Part shown: one piece after another, positions 8,059 to 19,454 of the stretch
Numbering within the stretch: the first letter of the stretch is position 1
Layout of the letters: every line of letters begins with the position of its first letter
NCBI RefSeq assembly: GCF_001938945.1
Contig: NZ_MKIO01000031.1
Coordinates: forward strand, 186,001 to 250,000
DNA: 64,000 nucleotides
Direction of reading: 5' to 3'
Source of the DNA: Xaviernesmea rhizosphaerae
GTDB taxonomy: Bacteria; Pseudomonadota; Alphaproteobacteria; Rhizobiales; Rhizobiaceae
Translations under genes and position numbers: made by a program
The notes under the pieces: generated by a model
Seen by the model: the letters and a program-made list of their open reading frames with translations, nothing else
Databases searched by the model: none
What the model was told of the DNA's origin: nothing

Positions 8059-8904
8059 TTAAAGGGCAGGAACGGATTGCCCGGAAAAGCTATGCAGGAG
8101 GCTTTGCTCCCCGGCCTCGGCAAAGCGGGCGGAAAGATACGCCTTGCCCGCAGCGATCGCCATGGGCAAATCCTGCCCGCTGGCAAGGCCCGCAGCAATG
8201 GCGCTCGCGAGCATGCAGCCGGTTCCCCTCATGCTTCCGGCGTGGCGGGGCGCACGGAAAATCAGGGGCTTGACACCGGGACGCAGGAGCCGGTCCACCG
8301 CCTCGCGGCCCTCCGCATGCCCGCCCTTGATCAGCAGCGCGCGGCAGCCCTGCGCGAGGAGGCGGGCGGCGGCATCGTCTGGGTCCAGCCCTGCCCGCGC
8401 CGGGTCGGGCGTTCCCGGCAGCGCGTCGGCGAGGATCGAGATTTCAGGGAGATTGGGGGTGACCAGCGCCGCGCGCGGGAGAAGCCGGGCGAGCAGGAGG
8501 GCGATGCCCTCCTCGCTGATCAGCGGCCGGCCGGAAGAGCTGGCGATGACGGGATCGAGCACCACAGGCAGATCCGGCCAGTCCTCCAGGCATTCCGCCA
8601 CGGCGGCGACGGTGTCGGCCGTGGCCAGCATGCCGATCTTCACGGCCCCGATCGGCCCTGCTTCCAAGGCCGTGCGCATCTGCGCCGCCACCAGTGCGGG
8701 CTTTAGGATCTCGACCGCGCGCACCTCGGCATGGGTCTGCGCGGTGACGGCGGTCACCGCCAGACTGGCCGAAACGCGGAAGGCCGCCAGCGTCTCCACA
8801 TCCCGCGCGATGCCGGCGCCGCCGGAGGAATCCGTGCCGGCCACGACAAGCACGCGCGGGCGCAGTTGCGGTGCGCCTGCCACGCCGCCAGCCGCCTCAG
8901 CCAT
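8059..8904 (-). CDS. thiD: Hydroxymethylpyrimidine/phosphomethylpyrimidine kinase ThiD
   Basis: This 281-residue ribokinase-like enzyme carries out the two phosphorylations that turn HMP into HMP-PP for thiamine synthesis. Visible signatures are VLVVAGTDSSGGAGI near residue 18, VKIGML, VLDPVIASSSG, LVTPNLPEI, ALLIKGGH and the anion-hole motif GSMRGTGCMLASAIAAGL near residue 225. The start overlaps the thiE stop by eight bases, making it the last gene of the thiCOSGED operon. A bulged CCTGCC/GGCAGG hairpin spans the stop codon (8050-8070) and may end the transcript. Confidence 0.95.
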   Translation of the reverse strand: MAEAAGGVAGAPQLRPRVLVVAGTDSSGGAGIARDVETLAAFRVSASLAVTAVTAQTHAEVRAVEILKPALVAAQMRTALEAGPIGAVKIGMLATADTVAAVAECLEDWPDLPVVLDPVIASSSGRPLISEEGIALLLARLLPRAALVTPNLPEISILADALPGTPDPARAGLDPDDAAARLLAQGCRALLIKGGHAEGREAVDRLLRPGVKPLIFRAPRHAGSMRGTGCMLASAIAAGLASGQDLPMAIAAGKAYLSARFAEAGEQSLLHSFSGQSVPAL

Positions 8905-9538
8905 GATGTTCGGGCTCGGAATGCGGAGCCTTGGCGCGATAAGGCTGCGTCGCCGCGATCCATTCCAGCGTCCGTCTCTCGGGATTGGCGTTGCGGGTGA
9001 TGTCGGTCACCACGGCGGCGCTGTCGGCGCCTTGGGCGAAGACCCCGGGCAGCCGCTCGACCGTGAGGCCGCCGATCGCCACCAGCGGCACGGTGCCGGC
9101 TTCGGCCCTCCACTCGGCGATCCTCTCCAGCCCCTGCGGCGCCCAGCGCATGGCCTTGAGGATGGTGGGATAGACCGGGCCGAGCGCGACATAATCGGGC
9201 CGGGCGGAGAGCGCCGTCGAAAGCTCGGCCGGATCATGGGTGGAGAGGCCAAGCTTCAGCCCGGCGGCGCGGATGGCGGAAAGGTCGGCTTCGGCGAGAT
9301 CCTCCTGCCCCAGATGCAGCCAGTCGCAGCCCTCTTCGATCGCCAGCCGCCAGTAATCATTGATCACCAGCGTGGCGCCATGGGCGGCGCAGGTCGCCTT
9401 GGCTCGGCGGATCTCGGCCGCGATCTCGGCCTCGCTGCGATCCTTGATGCGCAACTGCACCAGCCTGACCCCGAGCGGGATCAGCCGGTCGATCCAATCG
9501 GCGCTGTCGACGATGAGATAGAAGGGATCGAGCCTCAT
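8897..9538 (-). CDS. thiE: Thiamine phosphate synthase ThiE
   Basis: At 213 residues it is the usual size for ThiE, a TIM barrel that joins HMP-PP and thiazole phosphate into thiamine monophosphate. Recognisable parts are the [13 protein letters not shown] strand, [24 protein letters not shown] (diphosphate-binding region) and the late phosphate loop [20 protein letters not shown]. The ATG overlaps the thiG stop in an ATGA arrangement and its own stop overlaps thiD, so all of these genes are translationally coupled. Confidence 0.95.
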   Translation of the reverse strand: MRLDPFYLIVDSADWIDRLIPLGVRLVQLRIKDRSEAEIAAEIRRAKATCAAHGATLVINDYWRLAIEEGCDWLHLGQEDLAEADLSAIRAAGLKLGLSTHDPAELSTALSARPDYVALGPVYPTILKAMRWAPQGLERIAEWRAEAGTVPLVAIGGLTVERLPGVFAQGADSAAVVTDITRNANPERRTLEWIAATQPYRAKAPHSEPEHHG

Positions 9539-10368
9539 GCCACGGCCCTTCCGGTCGAAGCGGGGAGATCGGGCGGCAGGTCGAACACGGCCTTGCCGAT
9601 GACGGGCGTCGAGGGCACGGCCATGTCGCGGGGGCTAAGCGGATCGGCGAGATAGGCCATGCGCCCGGCGGCGATCGCCTGGCCGAAGGCTTCCGCCATG
9701 GCGGCCGGATCGCCGGCGCCCGAAACCGCCGTGTTGAGCAGCACGGCGTCATAGCCGAGCTCCATCACCGCCGTGGCATGAGAGGGACGGCCGATGCCGG
9801 CATCGACGATCAGCGGCACCTCGGGGAAAGCGGCGCGATAGGCCCGGAGTGCTGCGGGATTGACCGGCCCCATGGCCGAGCCGATCGGCGCGCACCAGGG
9901 CATCAGCACCTTGCAGCCGGCGGCGAGCAGTTTCTCGCCGACCACCAGATCCTCCGTCGTATAGGGGAAGACCTGGAAGCCTTCGGCAATGAGGATGCGC
10001 GCGGCCTCCACCAGCGCGAAGACATCCGGCTGCAGGCTGTCGTGATGGCCAATCACCTCCAGCTTGATCCAGTCGGTGGAAAAGACCTCGCGCGCCATCT
10101 TCGCCGTCAGCACCGCTTCCTCAACCGAATGGCAGCCGGCGGTGTTGGGCAGCACGCGCACGCCGAGCGCGCGGATCATCTCGAAGAAGGCCCCGCCCCT
10201 GTTACGGTCGCCGTCCTTCTTGACGCCCGCCATCTCCCGGCGCAGCGAGACGGTGACGATGCCGGTGGCGGAGCGGCGCACGGCCTCCTCCAGGATCGCC
10301 GGCGAGGGATAGCGCGCGGTGCCGAGCAGCAGGCGCGAGGCGATCTCGGTTCCGTAGAGCGACACCAT
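9535..10368 (-). CDS. thiG: Thiazole synthase ThiG
   Basis: I choose the ATG at 10368 ([20 protein letters not shown]), four bases after the thiS stop, giving 277 residues, slightly longer than typical. ThiG makes the thiazole ring from 1-deoxyxylulose 5-phosphate, dehydroglycine and ThiS thiocarboxylate. Signatures are [15 protein letters not shown], the Schiff-base lysine strand [32 protein letters not shown] and [17 protein letters not shown] [13 protein letters not shown]. It forms the thiazole branch with ThiS and ThiO encoded immediately upstream. Confidence 0.96.
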   Translation of the reverse strand: MVSLYGTEIASRLLLGTARYPSPAILEEAVRRSATGIVTVSLRREMAGVKKDGDRNRGGAFFEMIRALGVRVLPNTAGCHSVEEAVLTAKMAREVFSTDWIKLEVIGHHDSLQPDVFALVEAARILIAEGFQVFPYTTEDLVVGEKLLAAGCKVLMPWCAPIGSAMGPVNPAALRAYRAAFPEVPLIVDAGIGRPSHATAVMELGYDAVLLNTAVSGAGDPAAMAEAFGQAIAAGRMAYLADPLSPRDMAVPSTPVIGKAVFDLPPDLPASTGRAVA

Positions 10369-10372
10369 GACC

Positions 10373-10570
10373 TCAACCTCCCTGCATGGGTGACAGGATC
10401 TCGATCCGGTCGCCCTCGGTGAGCGCGAAGATGGCCCTCTCCTCGCGGTGCACCAGCTCGCCATTGACGGCGGTGGCCAGCCAGTCGCCTTCGTAATCAA
10501 GCCGCGACAGAAGCTCGGTGAGCGTGGCGACCTCGAGGCTCTCGGCCTCGCCATTGACGATCAGTCTCAT
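10373..10570 (-). CDS. thiS: Sulfur carrier protein ThiS
   Basis: This 65-residue ubiquitin-fold protein starts [14 protein letters not shown] and ends in the obligatory Gly-Gly (SPMQGG), the site that becomes the thiocarboxylate donating sulfur to ThiG. Its ATG overlaps the thiO stop (ATGA), and four bases follow before thiG. Size, C-terminus and operon position make the call firm. Confidence 0.95.
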   Translation of the reverse strand: MRLIVNGEAESLEVATLTELLSRLDYEGDWLATAVNGELVHREERAIFALTEGDRIEILSPMQGG

Positions 10571-11609
10571 GCGACCTCTCCCTGAAGAAAATGCCCAAGC
10601 TTTTCGGGCCCAGACGTTTCGGGCGCCAGCGTTGCGGGCGCGGGCGTTTTGGCGAGGCGCGCGGCCAGCGCTTCGGCGATCGACGGTGCCAGCAGGAAGC
10701 CGTGGCGATAAAAGCCGTTGATCTGAAACTGCCCGCCCTCCCCGGTGATCGCCGGCAGATTGTCGGCAAAGGCCGGACGCAAGCCGGCGCCGGTCTCGGC
10801 CAGATGCGCCTCTCCAAAGGCGGGATGCAAGGCATAGGCGGCGTTGAGAAGCTCCATGACCGAGCGGGCGCTGACGAGCCCTTGCGTCTCGCTCTCGATC
10901 ATCGTCGCGCCCACCATGAAGCGCCCGCCGGCGCGCGGCACCACATAGAGCGGATGGCGCGGATGCAGGAGGCGCACCGGGCGTGACAGGGTGACTTCGG
11001 GCGTTTCCAGCATCAGCATCTCGCCGCGCACGGCGCGCAAGCCCGGCAGACGCCCACGCGCGGCCGCGCCGGTGCAGTCCACAACGCAGTCGTGGGAAGC
11101 AGGCGAAAGGCCGGCCTCGCCGACCTCCATCCCGAAGCGAATGACAGCACCTTCCGCCACCAGCCGGTCGCGCAGGGCAAGGAGCGTCCTGCGCGGATCG
11201 AGATGGGCTTCCTCCCGGAAGAACAGGCCACGGCGGAAGCGGCCGGCGAGCGCTGGTTCCAGGGCCGCCACGCCCTCGGCATCCAGCCATTCGAACCCAC
11301 GCGTGCGCCGGGCGAAACGCTCCAGCTCGCCCTCGTCGCGCGCGGGCGCCACCACCAGCGTGCCCGCGCGGGTGACCGAGCCGGGCACCGCCTGCGCCCA
11401 CCAGTCGGCAGCGCCGAGCCCGTCCGCCAGCACGCGCTCCGGCGCGCTTTCCCGCTCGCAATAGGGCGCCAGCATGCCACCGGCGAGCCAGGAGGCGGCG
11501 GCGGAAAAATCCGCCGCCTTCTCGCAGACGGTGACCTGATGGCCGGCGCGGTGGAGCGCGAAGGCGGCGGCGAGACCGCCGACGCCCGCGCCCTTGACCA
11601 GAATGCGCA

Positions 11610-11610
<1 letters not shown>
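10567..11610 (-). CDS. thiO: Glycine oxidase ThiO
   Basis: The 347-residue FAD-dependent oxidase starts at MRILVKGAGVGGLAAAFALHRAGHQV, a Rossmann GxGxxG dinucleotide-binding motif, and carries the DAO-family C-terminal part LRPAFADNLPAITG plus FYRHGFLLAPSIAEALA. It oxidises glycine to the imine used by ThiG, the oxygen-dependent alternative to ThiH. The start shares one base with the thiC stop (TGATG) and the end overlaps thiS. Confidence 0.93.
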
Positions 11611-13646
<2,036 letters not shown>

Positions 13647-13937
13647 TGAATGCGCCAAGTGTAAAGCCGGCTTGACGGTCACGTCAAGGCCGGGTGGAGC
13701 ATTGGGGCACGACGCGAAGGTTCGTCGGCTCAAGCAGCTCATGAGAGGATTCTCAAGGGCGCTCGATCAGACCTCTGACAAAGCGCGAAATTTCTCGGCC
13801 GCCATCCTCGGGCTTGTCGCGAATGTCAATTTTTAAAAACGATTACCGCTGTGATCATGGATGCTCGGGCAAAGCCCGCGCACGACGAAACGAAGGCTTT
13901 GTGCCTCTGCCAAGACGCTCCGGAGAGCGCGAAGCGA
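13647..13937. other. Intergenic region between thi leader and CoA-transferase gene
   Basis: No coding frame is convincing. It must contain the thi promoter, and near 13860 it has a GCTCGGGCAAAGCCCGCGC inverted element of the kind dispersed in rhizobial intergenic DNA. Confidence 0.5.
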
Positions 13938-15173
13938 TCAACCGGATTTCCTATCAGCCGTCGCAGCGCGGTGCCCGCGCTCGATCTCCAACAGCTCCTG
14001 CAGCACGGCCTCGCGGTCCTGGTCGAGATGGGGTGGCGCACGCTCGAAACGCACGGGCGTCGCCGACATCTTCAAAGGGTTGCCCAGGAGACGGACGGCC
14101 TGGCCATCCGGCGCCTGCATCTCGACGACCATGTCCCGCGCCAGCGTGTGTGGATGGGCCATGACCTGGTCGATAGTCGCCACCCGGCCTGCGGGAATCT
14201 CGGCCGTCACGAGGCGCTGCTCCCAGCTTTCAGCCGTATCATCGCGCAGGGCCTCGGTCACGATCCGCTCCAGCGCATCGATGTTGACCACACGGTCGCG
14301 GTTGCGGGCAAAGCGCTCGTCGTCCGCCAGGTGTGCAAGGCCGATGGCGGCGGCGAAGCGGATGAATTGCTGGTCGTTGCCGACGGCAATGGCGATCTCG
14401 CCGTCAGCGGTGGCAAAGGTCTGGTAGGGGGCGATATTGGGATGGCGGTTGCCGATCCGGCCGGGCCTGCGGCCGGAGACCAGATGATTCGTGGCCGCAT
14501 TGACCAGCCAGGCGAGCTGGCTGTCATAGAGGGCGAGATCGATGGACTGGCCCTCGCCCGTCCGGTCGCGGTGGCGCAGCGCCGCCAGGATGCCGACCGT
14601 CGCATACATGCCGCACATTACATCGGCAATGCCGACGCCGACCTTGAGCGGCCGTCCGCCGTCGCGGTCGCTCTCGCCTGTTATGCTCATGATGCCGCCC
14701 ATCGCCTGGATCAGGAAATCATAGCCGGTGCGATCGGCAAAAGGACCCGTCTGGCCGAAGCCGGAAATCGAGCACCAGATGATCTCCGGCTTCACCGCGC
14801 GGATCGCCTCATAGCCGAGCCCGCGCCGGGCAAGGTCGCCGGGTTTGTAGTTTTCAACGATGACGTCGCAGGTCGCCGCCAGCCGCCTGACGAGTTCGAC
14901 ACCCTCCGCGCTCGAAAGGTCGATGGCGATCGACTTCTTGTTGCGGTTGGCCGCCAGGAAATAGGCGCTGAGATCGCTGTCCGCCCCGTCCTTGCCCGTC
15001 AGGAAGGGCGGGCCCCAGCCGCGCGTGTCGTCACCCGCGGCGGGGCGCTCGACCTTGATCACCTCGGCGCCGAGATCGGCCAGAAGCTGGGTCGCGGTCG
15101 GCCCGGCGAGGATCCGGGAGAGGTCGAGGATGCGCAGCCCCTCGAGGCTGGTGGCGTTGCAGTCGTCGGTCAT
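13938..15173 (-). CDS. CaiB/BaiF family (family III) CoA-transferase
   Basis: The 411 residues begin with the family motif LEGLRILDLSRILAGPTATQLLADLGAEVIKVE and contain the Rossmann-like VIVENYKPGDLARRGLGYE. The catalytic aspartate is probably D184 in GVGIADVMCGMYA, matching the position of D169 in formyl-CoA transferase. Family III enzymes move CoA between carboxylates (oxalate/formate, carnitine, succinate/benzylsuccinate). The substrate here is not decidable. It lies seven bases beyond the stop of nothing on this strand but directly downstream of the OpgC-like gene (stop 15181), so it is likely the third gene of a minus-strand cluster. Confidence 0.9.
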   Translation of the reverse strand: MTDDCNATSLEGLRILDLSRILAGPTATQLLADLGAEVIKVERPAAGDDTRGWGPPFLTGKDGADSDLSAYFLAANRNKKSIAIDLSSAEGVELVRRLAATCDVIVENYKPGDLARRGLGYEAIRAVKPEIIWCSISGFGQTGPFADRTGYDFLIQAMGGIMSITGESDRDGGRPLKVGVGIADVMCGMYATVGILAALRHRDRTGEGQSIDLALYDSQLAWLVNAATNHLVSGRRPGRIGNRHPNIAPYQTFATADGEIAIAVGNDQQFIRFAAAIGLAHLADDERFARNRDRVVNIDALERIVTEALRDDTAESWEQRLVTAEIPAGRVATIDQVMAHPHTLARDMVVEMQAPDGQAVRLLGNPLKMSATPVRFERAPPHLDQDREAVLQELLEIERGHRAATADRKSG

Positions 15174-15180
15174 GAAGGCC

Positions 15181-16326
15181 TCAGGCGAGCAAGGGAGAGG
15201 TTTTGAACCAGCGCACGAAATAGGCCGTCGCGATGAGCGTGGCGATCCCGAACAGATTGCCCGCCACTTCGGCCGATGCGGTGCGCCCGGCCAGATCGAG
15301 CGCCACGCCGATCGGCTGGGCGATCACCATGCCGGTGATGAAGACGGCGAGCGATTGCTGACCCACCACGGCGAGCAGGCGGGCGCCGGGCCCGCGCAGC
15401 CGCGCGCCCCGCTCCCCGGCCAGATGGACGACGATGTAAGCCAGCGCCAGGAAATGAACGAGACGCAAGATGCCGAAGTCGCTCTTGTCCGTCAGCGGCG
15501 CGAGCCAGTCGGCGGCCTGCTGGAACACAGGATGCGCCTCGTGAAACCGGACCCAGGCGAAGGGCACGGTGACGAGCACGAGGACGCAGGCGAGCCCCAT
15601 CAGCCGGCGGTCATAGCCTGGAACAGGCAGCACCCCCCGCTTCATGAAGAAGCCGATGAAGAACAGCAATTGCCAGCCGAAGGGATCGAAGAACCAGGGC
15701 CGGTCCGACCAGGGCTCGGCCGGCAGATGCGTCAGCCCGCCTTGCGCGGCGAGCCAGAGGACTGCCATCAGCAGAAGCGGTAGAGGTCGCCAGAGCCGGG
15801 CGGACAGGATCATCACCGGCATCAGCGCCAGGATGACGATATACATTGGCAGGATGTCGAAATAGTTCGGCACATAGGTGAGCGTCAGCAGGCCGACGAG
15901 CAAGGGCCCGGGATTTTCCAGGAAGGGCACGAGGTTCAGGCTGTCGACATAGGTCACGCCGTCATAGCGGGTTCCGGCGATCACCATCAGCGCCGCCACG
16001 ACGACGAAGACGGCGATATGCGCCCAGAAGATCTGCCAGATGCGCCGGGCGACCCTGGCGATCAGGGCAATGGCGCCGTGGCGGTCATAGGCCGCGCCGA
16101 AGGCGATCGCCGAGGCGACGCCGGACTGGAACACAAACATTTCCGTGGCGTCGGAAAAGCCGAAGCGCGCGGGAATCCACAGGGCCCAGCCATCATCGGG
16201 AATATGCGCGATGAGGATGATCAGCATGCCAAGGCCGCGGAACACGTCGAGACGCGGATCGCGCGGGCGCTTTCCCGCGCGCGCCGGCGCCTGCGGCTCC
16301 TGCCGTGCCTCAGAAGGCGCCGTCAT
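15181..16326 (-). CDS. OpgC-like integral membrane acyltransferase
   Basis: The chosen start MTAPSEARQEP (16326) gives 381 residues with about ten membrane segments. The first membrane segment carries RLDVFRGLGMLIILIAHIPD, the signature of OpgC-type proteins, which in the family transfer succinyl groups to periplasmic glucans. Further landmarks are RIWQIFWAH, LPMYIVILALMP and FDPFGWQLLFFIGFF. The start overlaps the end of the TPP-enzyme gene by 17 bases, implying coupling. A biochemical link between glucan decoration and the neighbouring enzymes is not evident. Confidence 0.82.
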   Translation of the reverse strand: MTAPSEARQEPQAPARAGKRPRDPRLDVFRGLGMLIILIAHIPDDGWALWIPARFGFSDATEMFVFQSGVASAIAFGAAYDRHGAIALIARVARRIWQIFWAHIAVFVVVAALMVIAGTRYDGVTYVDSLNLVPFLENPGPLLVGLLTLTYVPNYFDILPMYIVILALMPVMILSARLWRPLPLLLMAVLWLAAQGGLTHLPAEPWSDRPWFFDPFGWQLLFFIGFFMKRGVLPVPGYDRRLMGLACVLVLVTVPFAWVRFHEAHPVFQQAADWLAPLTDKSDFGILRLVHFLALAYIVVHLAGERGARLRGPGARLLAVVGQQSLAVFITGMVIAQPIGVALDLAGRTASAEVAGNLFGIATLIATAYFVRWFKTSPLLA

Positions 16327-17938
16327 AGGCGCTGGCGTCGAAGCGGCAGGCGATAAGGCTGAAACCGGGGCGGTGGCGGCTTGCTTCAAGCGCGTAACGG
16401 AACGCATCCATGCTCTCCACAGTGATCCCATCGCCGCCGAAACCGCGGGCGATGGTGGCAAAATCGGTTTCGCCGAGCGCCACGCCGGCCGGCGCCAGGC
16501 CGGCGGAGGCCTGTTTCATCGCGATCAGCGCCAGGCTTCTGTCCTGAAAGACGATGATGGTCAGCGGCAGGCCGAGATCGCGCACGGTGGCCAGCTCGCC
16601 GATCCCCATTTCGAGGCCGCCATCGCCCATCACCGCGAAGACGCGGCGCGCGGGATCGGCGACCTGGGCGCCGATAGCCAGCGGCAAGGCTGCATTCATC
16701 GTGCAGAACCCGGCCGATTGCAGCAGCGACAAGGGCCGCGCTGCTTCCCATTTCTGCGACAGGAGAATGCGGTGCGCGCCGCTGTCGACCGTCACCAGCC
16801 CGTCTTCCCCGGCCGTTGCGTTCAGATGCTCGACGATCGCATGCGGACCCCAGTCCGCCGCGGTCGCAAAAGCGCGGCGCAGCGCTGCCCGCGCCGCGTC
16901 CGGCGCGCCGCCTGGCCAGCTGCGGCGCAGGGGCAGGAGGCCGGAAAGCGCCTCCAGAATATGGGCCGGATCGCCTGAGACCTGGGTGCCGGCATGGTGC
17001 ATGCCATGGTCAATCGCGACCGGGGCCACCTCCACCAGCCGCGTCGGATCGGTCACGAAATCCAGCCAGCCCAGGCGCATTTCGATCGGATCATAGCCGA
17101 GGCAGAGCACAAGATCGGCGTCGCGCACCAGCGGCAGGAGGATGCCGTCGGCCAGCGGCGAAAGACCGGCCGATCCGAGAGACAGAGGATGGTCCTCGGG
17201 CAGAAGGCCCTTCGCCTTGTAGGTGGTGATGACGGGTGCGCCGAGGGTCTCCGCGAGATGGCGCAGAGCCGGGCCGGCGCCGCTGCGCGCGGCGGCAAGG
17301 CCGGCAATGACCAGCGGGCGCTCGGCGCCGGCAAGCCGCTCGGCCAGCAGGCGGATAGCGGGGTCGGCGCTGGTGGCAAGCGGCGCGAAACGGGCCGGCG
17401 GCGCGGGAATGGGCGCGTCCGCAACCATCATCGCGGCAACGGCTGGCGAAAGATCGAGATGCACCGGCCCCATCGGCTCGGCCATGGCGAGTGCCAGCGC
17501 GCGGGCGACGGTCGCGCCCGCACTTTCCGGCTCGATCTCGAAGGAGGCCTTGACCAGCGGGCGCAACAGCCGCGCATGATCGATAACCTGATGGGTGTAG
17601 CGCGCCCGGGTCGCGCGGTCGACCACGCCGGAGAGAACCACCAGCGGCACATGCTCCTGGGCGGCATCGGCAATGCCGTTGACCGCATTGGCCAGGCCGG
17701 GCCCGACGGTGGTCACCAGAAGCTCCGGGCCGCCGCTGATCGCGCTTGCGCCAGCCGCCATCAGCGCGGCCGAAGTCTCGTGGCGCGCCAGATGAAAGGG
17801 AATGCCGGCCTGCTGCAAGGCATCGATCAGCGTCACCACCTCGCCGCCCGGCACGCCGAAGGCATGGCGGGCCCGATGGGCGTGAAGCGTGCTGGCGACG
17901 ATGTCAGCAACGCGCCGGCTCTTGAGAAACTCAGTCAT
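16310..17938 (-). CDS. Thiamine-diphosphate-dependent enzyme, acetolactate synthase-like
   Basis: I start at MTEFLKSRRVADIV (17938), giving 542 residues with the three-domain POX/ALS layout. The activating glutamate is E54 in ARHETSAALMA. The central domain is present (VITTYKAKGLLPEDHP). The cofactor motif starts at GDG 438, but the usual terminal Asn-Asn is Gln-Asp at about 465-466 (IVFQDRSL); Asp can still coordinate the metal. It could be an acetolactate synthase relative, a benzoylformate-type decarboxylase, or an enzyme working with the CoA-transferase. Typical oxalyl-CoA decarboxylase features were not recognised. Confidence 0.85.
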   Translation of the reverse strand: MTEFLKSRRVADIVASTLHAHRARHAFGVPGGEVVTLIDALQQAGIPFHLARHETSAALMAAGASAISGGPELLVTTVGPGLANAVNGIADAAQEHVPLVVLSGVVDRATRARYTHQVIDHARLLRPLVKASFEIEPESAGATVARALALAMAEPMGPVHLDLSPAVAAMMVADAPIPAPPARFAPLATSADPAIRLLAERLAGAERPLVIAGLAAARSGAGPALRHLAETLGAPVITTYKAKGLLPEDHPLSLGSAGLSPLADGILLPLVRDADLVLCLGYDPIEMRLGWLDFVTDPTRLVEVAPVAIDHGMHHAGTQVSGDPAHILEALSGLLPLRRSWPGGAPDAARAALRRAFATAADWGPHAIVEHLNATAGEDGLVTVDSGAHRILLSQKWEAARPLSLLQSAGFCTMNAALPLAIGAQVADPARRVFAVMGDGGLEMGIGELATVRDLGLPLTIIVFQDRSLALIAMKQASAGLAPAGVALGETDFATIARGFGGDGITVESMDAFRYALEASRHRPGFSLIACRFDASAYDGAF

Positions 17939-18065
17939 CGTGTCCTGGCCATTCTTTCTGGCGGATGGTGTCTTTTCGGGCGGATGGGGCGAGGCATGAT
18001 CGGGCAATGACCTGCGCTGTCACGCGCAGGTCCGTGAAGGTTCTTCGTGAGGCAAGGCTTCGCCT

Positions 18066-18548
18066 TCAACGCTCCATAAGCCGCACGACGAAGGCAACGA
18101 CGACGCCGAAGAGAATATGGCCGAACAGCGAGGCCCAGGTCAAAGCGATGAAGCCGAGGAAGGCCGGCAGACCGGCAATCAGATGCGCCATGACATAGAG
18201 GGCAAAGACCCAGAGGCCGATGCCGAAGCCGATGCCCGTCAGAAGCAGGGGCAGCGCGGGGAAGATCAGCCGCTGAAGCGGCCGGGCAATGAACAGATAG
18301 CCGATCGGATAGAAGACGATGCCGACAATGGCATGAATGGCTTCCGCCAGCAGCAGGCTGTCGAAGCCGAAAACGGACTGGACCAGCGCCGCCGGCTCCA
18401 GCGGACCGCCGACCAGAAGCGGCGTGATGAGGCGCGCCCAAACCTCCCAGGTGACATCGGCGGCAAGGCCGGCCACGAGGATCGTGCGGATCAGGCCATG
18501 CTGAATCTGCGGGAAGACGCTGGTCTTGGGCATGTCGATCATGGTCAT
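18066..18548 (-). CDS. Small integral membrane protein of unknown function
   Basis: The 160 residues contain about four membrane segments (roughly 20-35, 64-90, 100-122, 132-155) with few charged loops. I do not recognise the family. The start is MTMIDMPKTSV, with a second ATG two codons later. It lies 128 bases before the TPP-enzyme gene on the same strand and could be the first gene of that cluster. High GC and codon use match the chromosomal neighbours. Confidence 0.75.
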   Translation of the reverse strand: MTMIDMPKTSVFPQIQHGLIRTILVAGLAADVTWEVWARLITPLLVGGPLEPAALVQSVFGFDSLLLAEAIHAIVGIVFYPIGYLFIARPLQRLIFPALPLLLTGIGFGIGLWVFALYVMAHLIAGLPAFLGFIALTWASLFGHILFGVVVAFVVRLMER

Positions 18549-19454
18549 CGGAACTGTCCTTCTTGGAGTTGACCTGTGATTGCCGGGCTTCGGCCGGCGC
18601 CAGGTCGGGGGTTCAGGTCATGCGCGGGGAGCGGAAGGGATGGACCGGCGGCAGAGGAGCGGCATCGGCTCTCCGCTGACGCCTTCCACCGAGGCAATAC
18701 GGGGCGCAGCGCGGATAAGGACTTGCACAAGCCATCGAATGGGCGGGCGGCGAGCAGAGTGGGCGCCGGCACGCCCGCATGGCCACATGACAATACCGCC
18801 ACATGGCCGCCGAGCGGAGCGCTGACGCCAATCCGTTATTTTCTCCGCCATGCCCGCCCCCGCCAGCATCCTGCTTCCGTCAAAACATCGGACTGAAAAC
18901 CGACATCCGTCCGATGGTCGAAATTCTCGTACATGCATCGGTTTTATCCGAAGACGGGTTTGCAGCCGTCGGTCCGATGCGCTCAGGCGGATGAGCATCG
19001 CCGCCTGATACGAAGCTCTACGGGGAGGCAGGCCGGTTCGTTACAGCCGTCCGATTTTTTTGAGGGATCGCGGCGAAGGCTCGATGCCCTGGCGAAAGTT
19101 GAGAGCGTCTTCTCCTCGCGGAGGCAGAGGAGGCGGAGCGCGCCCGGCACAACGATGGGGATTGGGCACTCAGGCGCGTGAAACGATACATTCCCCTTGA
19201 AAAGGGCTGGATCGCGGCGAAAGCCACGACCGCAGCGTTATTGGCTTGATCGCCGCAACATCTTCAAGTTGATCATGACTTTCCCAAGCCAATCCGACCT
19301 ATAGAACGAGACGCAGTTTTTACAACGCCCCTGATTGCTCAAAATATCGAATAACAATCTAAGATATTAATTCGTATTATTATTTTAGGTAACGAGCAAT
19401 TAACTGCCATAGGCTAATTATAGCCTTCATCTATGCTTGGAGGGAGAGGGATCC
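18549..19454. other. Long intergenic region, no gene supported
   Basis: This 906-base stretch has only short low-quality frames. It contains two degenerate palindromic elements (18886-18916 and 18935-18980). The last 180 bases are strikingly AT-rich (from about 19275) and presumably hold the promoter of the chemoreceptor gene. Confidence 0.55.
18886..18980. repeat. Two degenerate GCATCGGAC palindromic elements
   Basis: One element is bounded by CATCGGAC (18886) and GTCCGATG (to 18916), the next by GCATCGG (18935) and TCCGATGC (to 18980). They are relatives of the copy at 1893-1937. Confidence 0.55.

Noticed and set aside
16310..17938. Oxalyl-CoA decarboxylase paired with formyl-CoA transferase
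   Set aside because: The pairing is tempting, but the TPP enzyme reads as acetolactate-synthase-like with no recognised oxalyl-CoA signatures, so no specific substrate is claimed.
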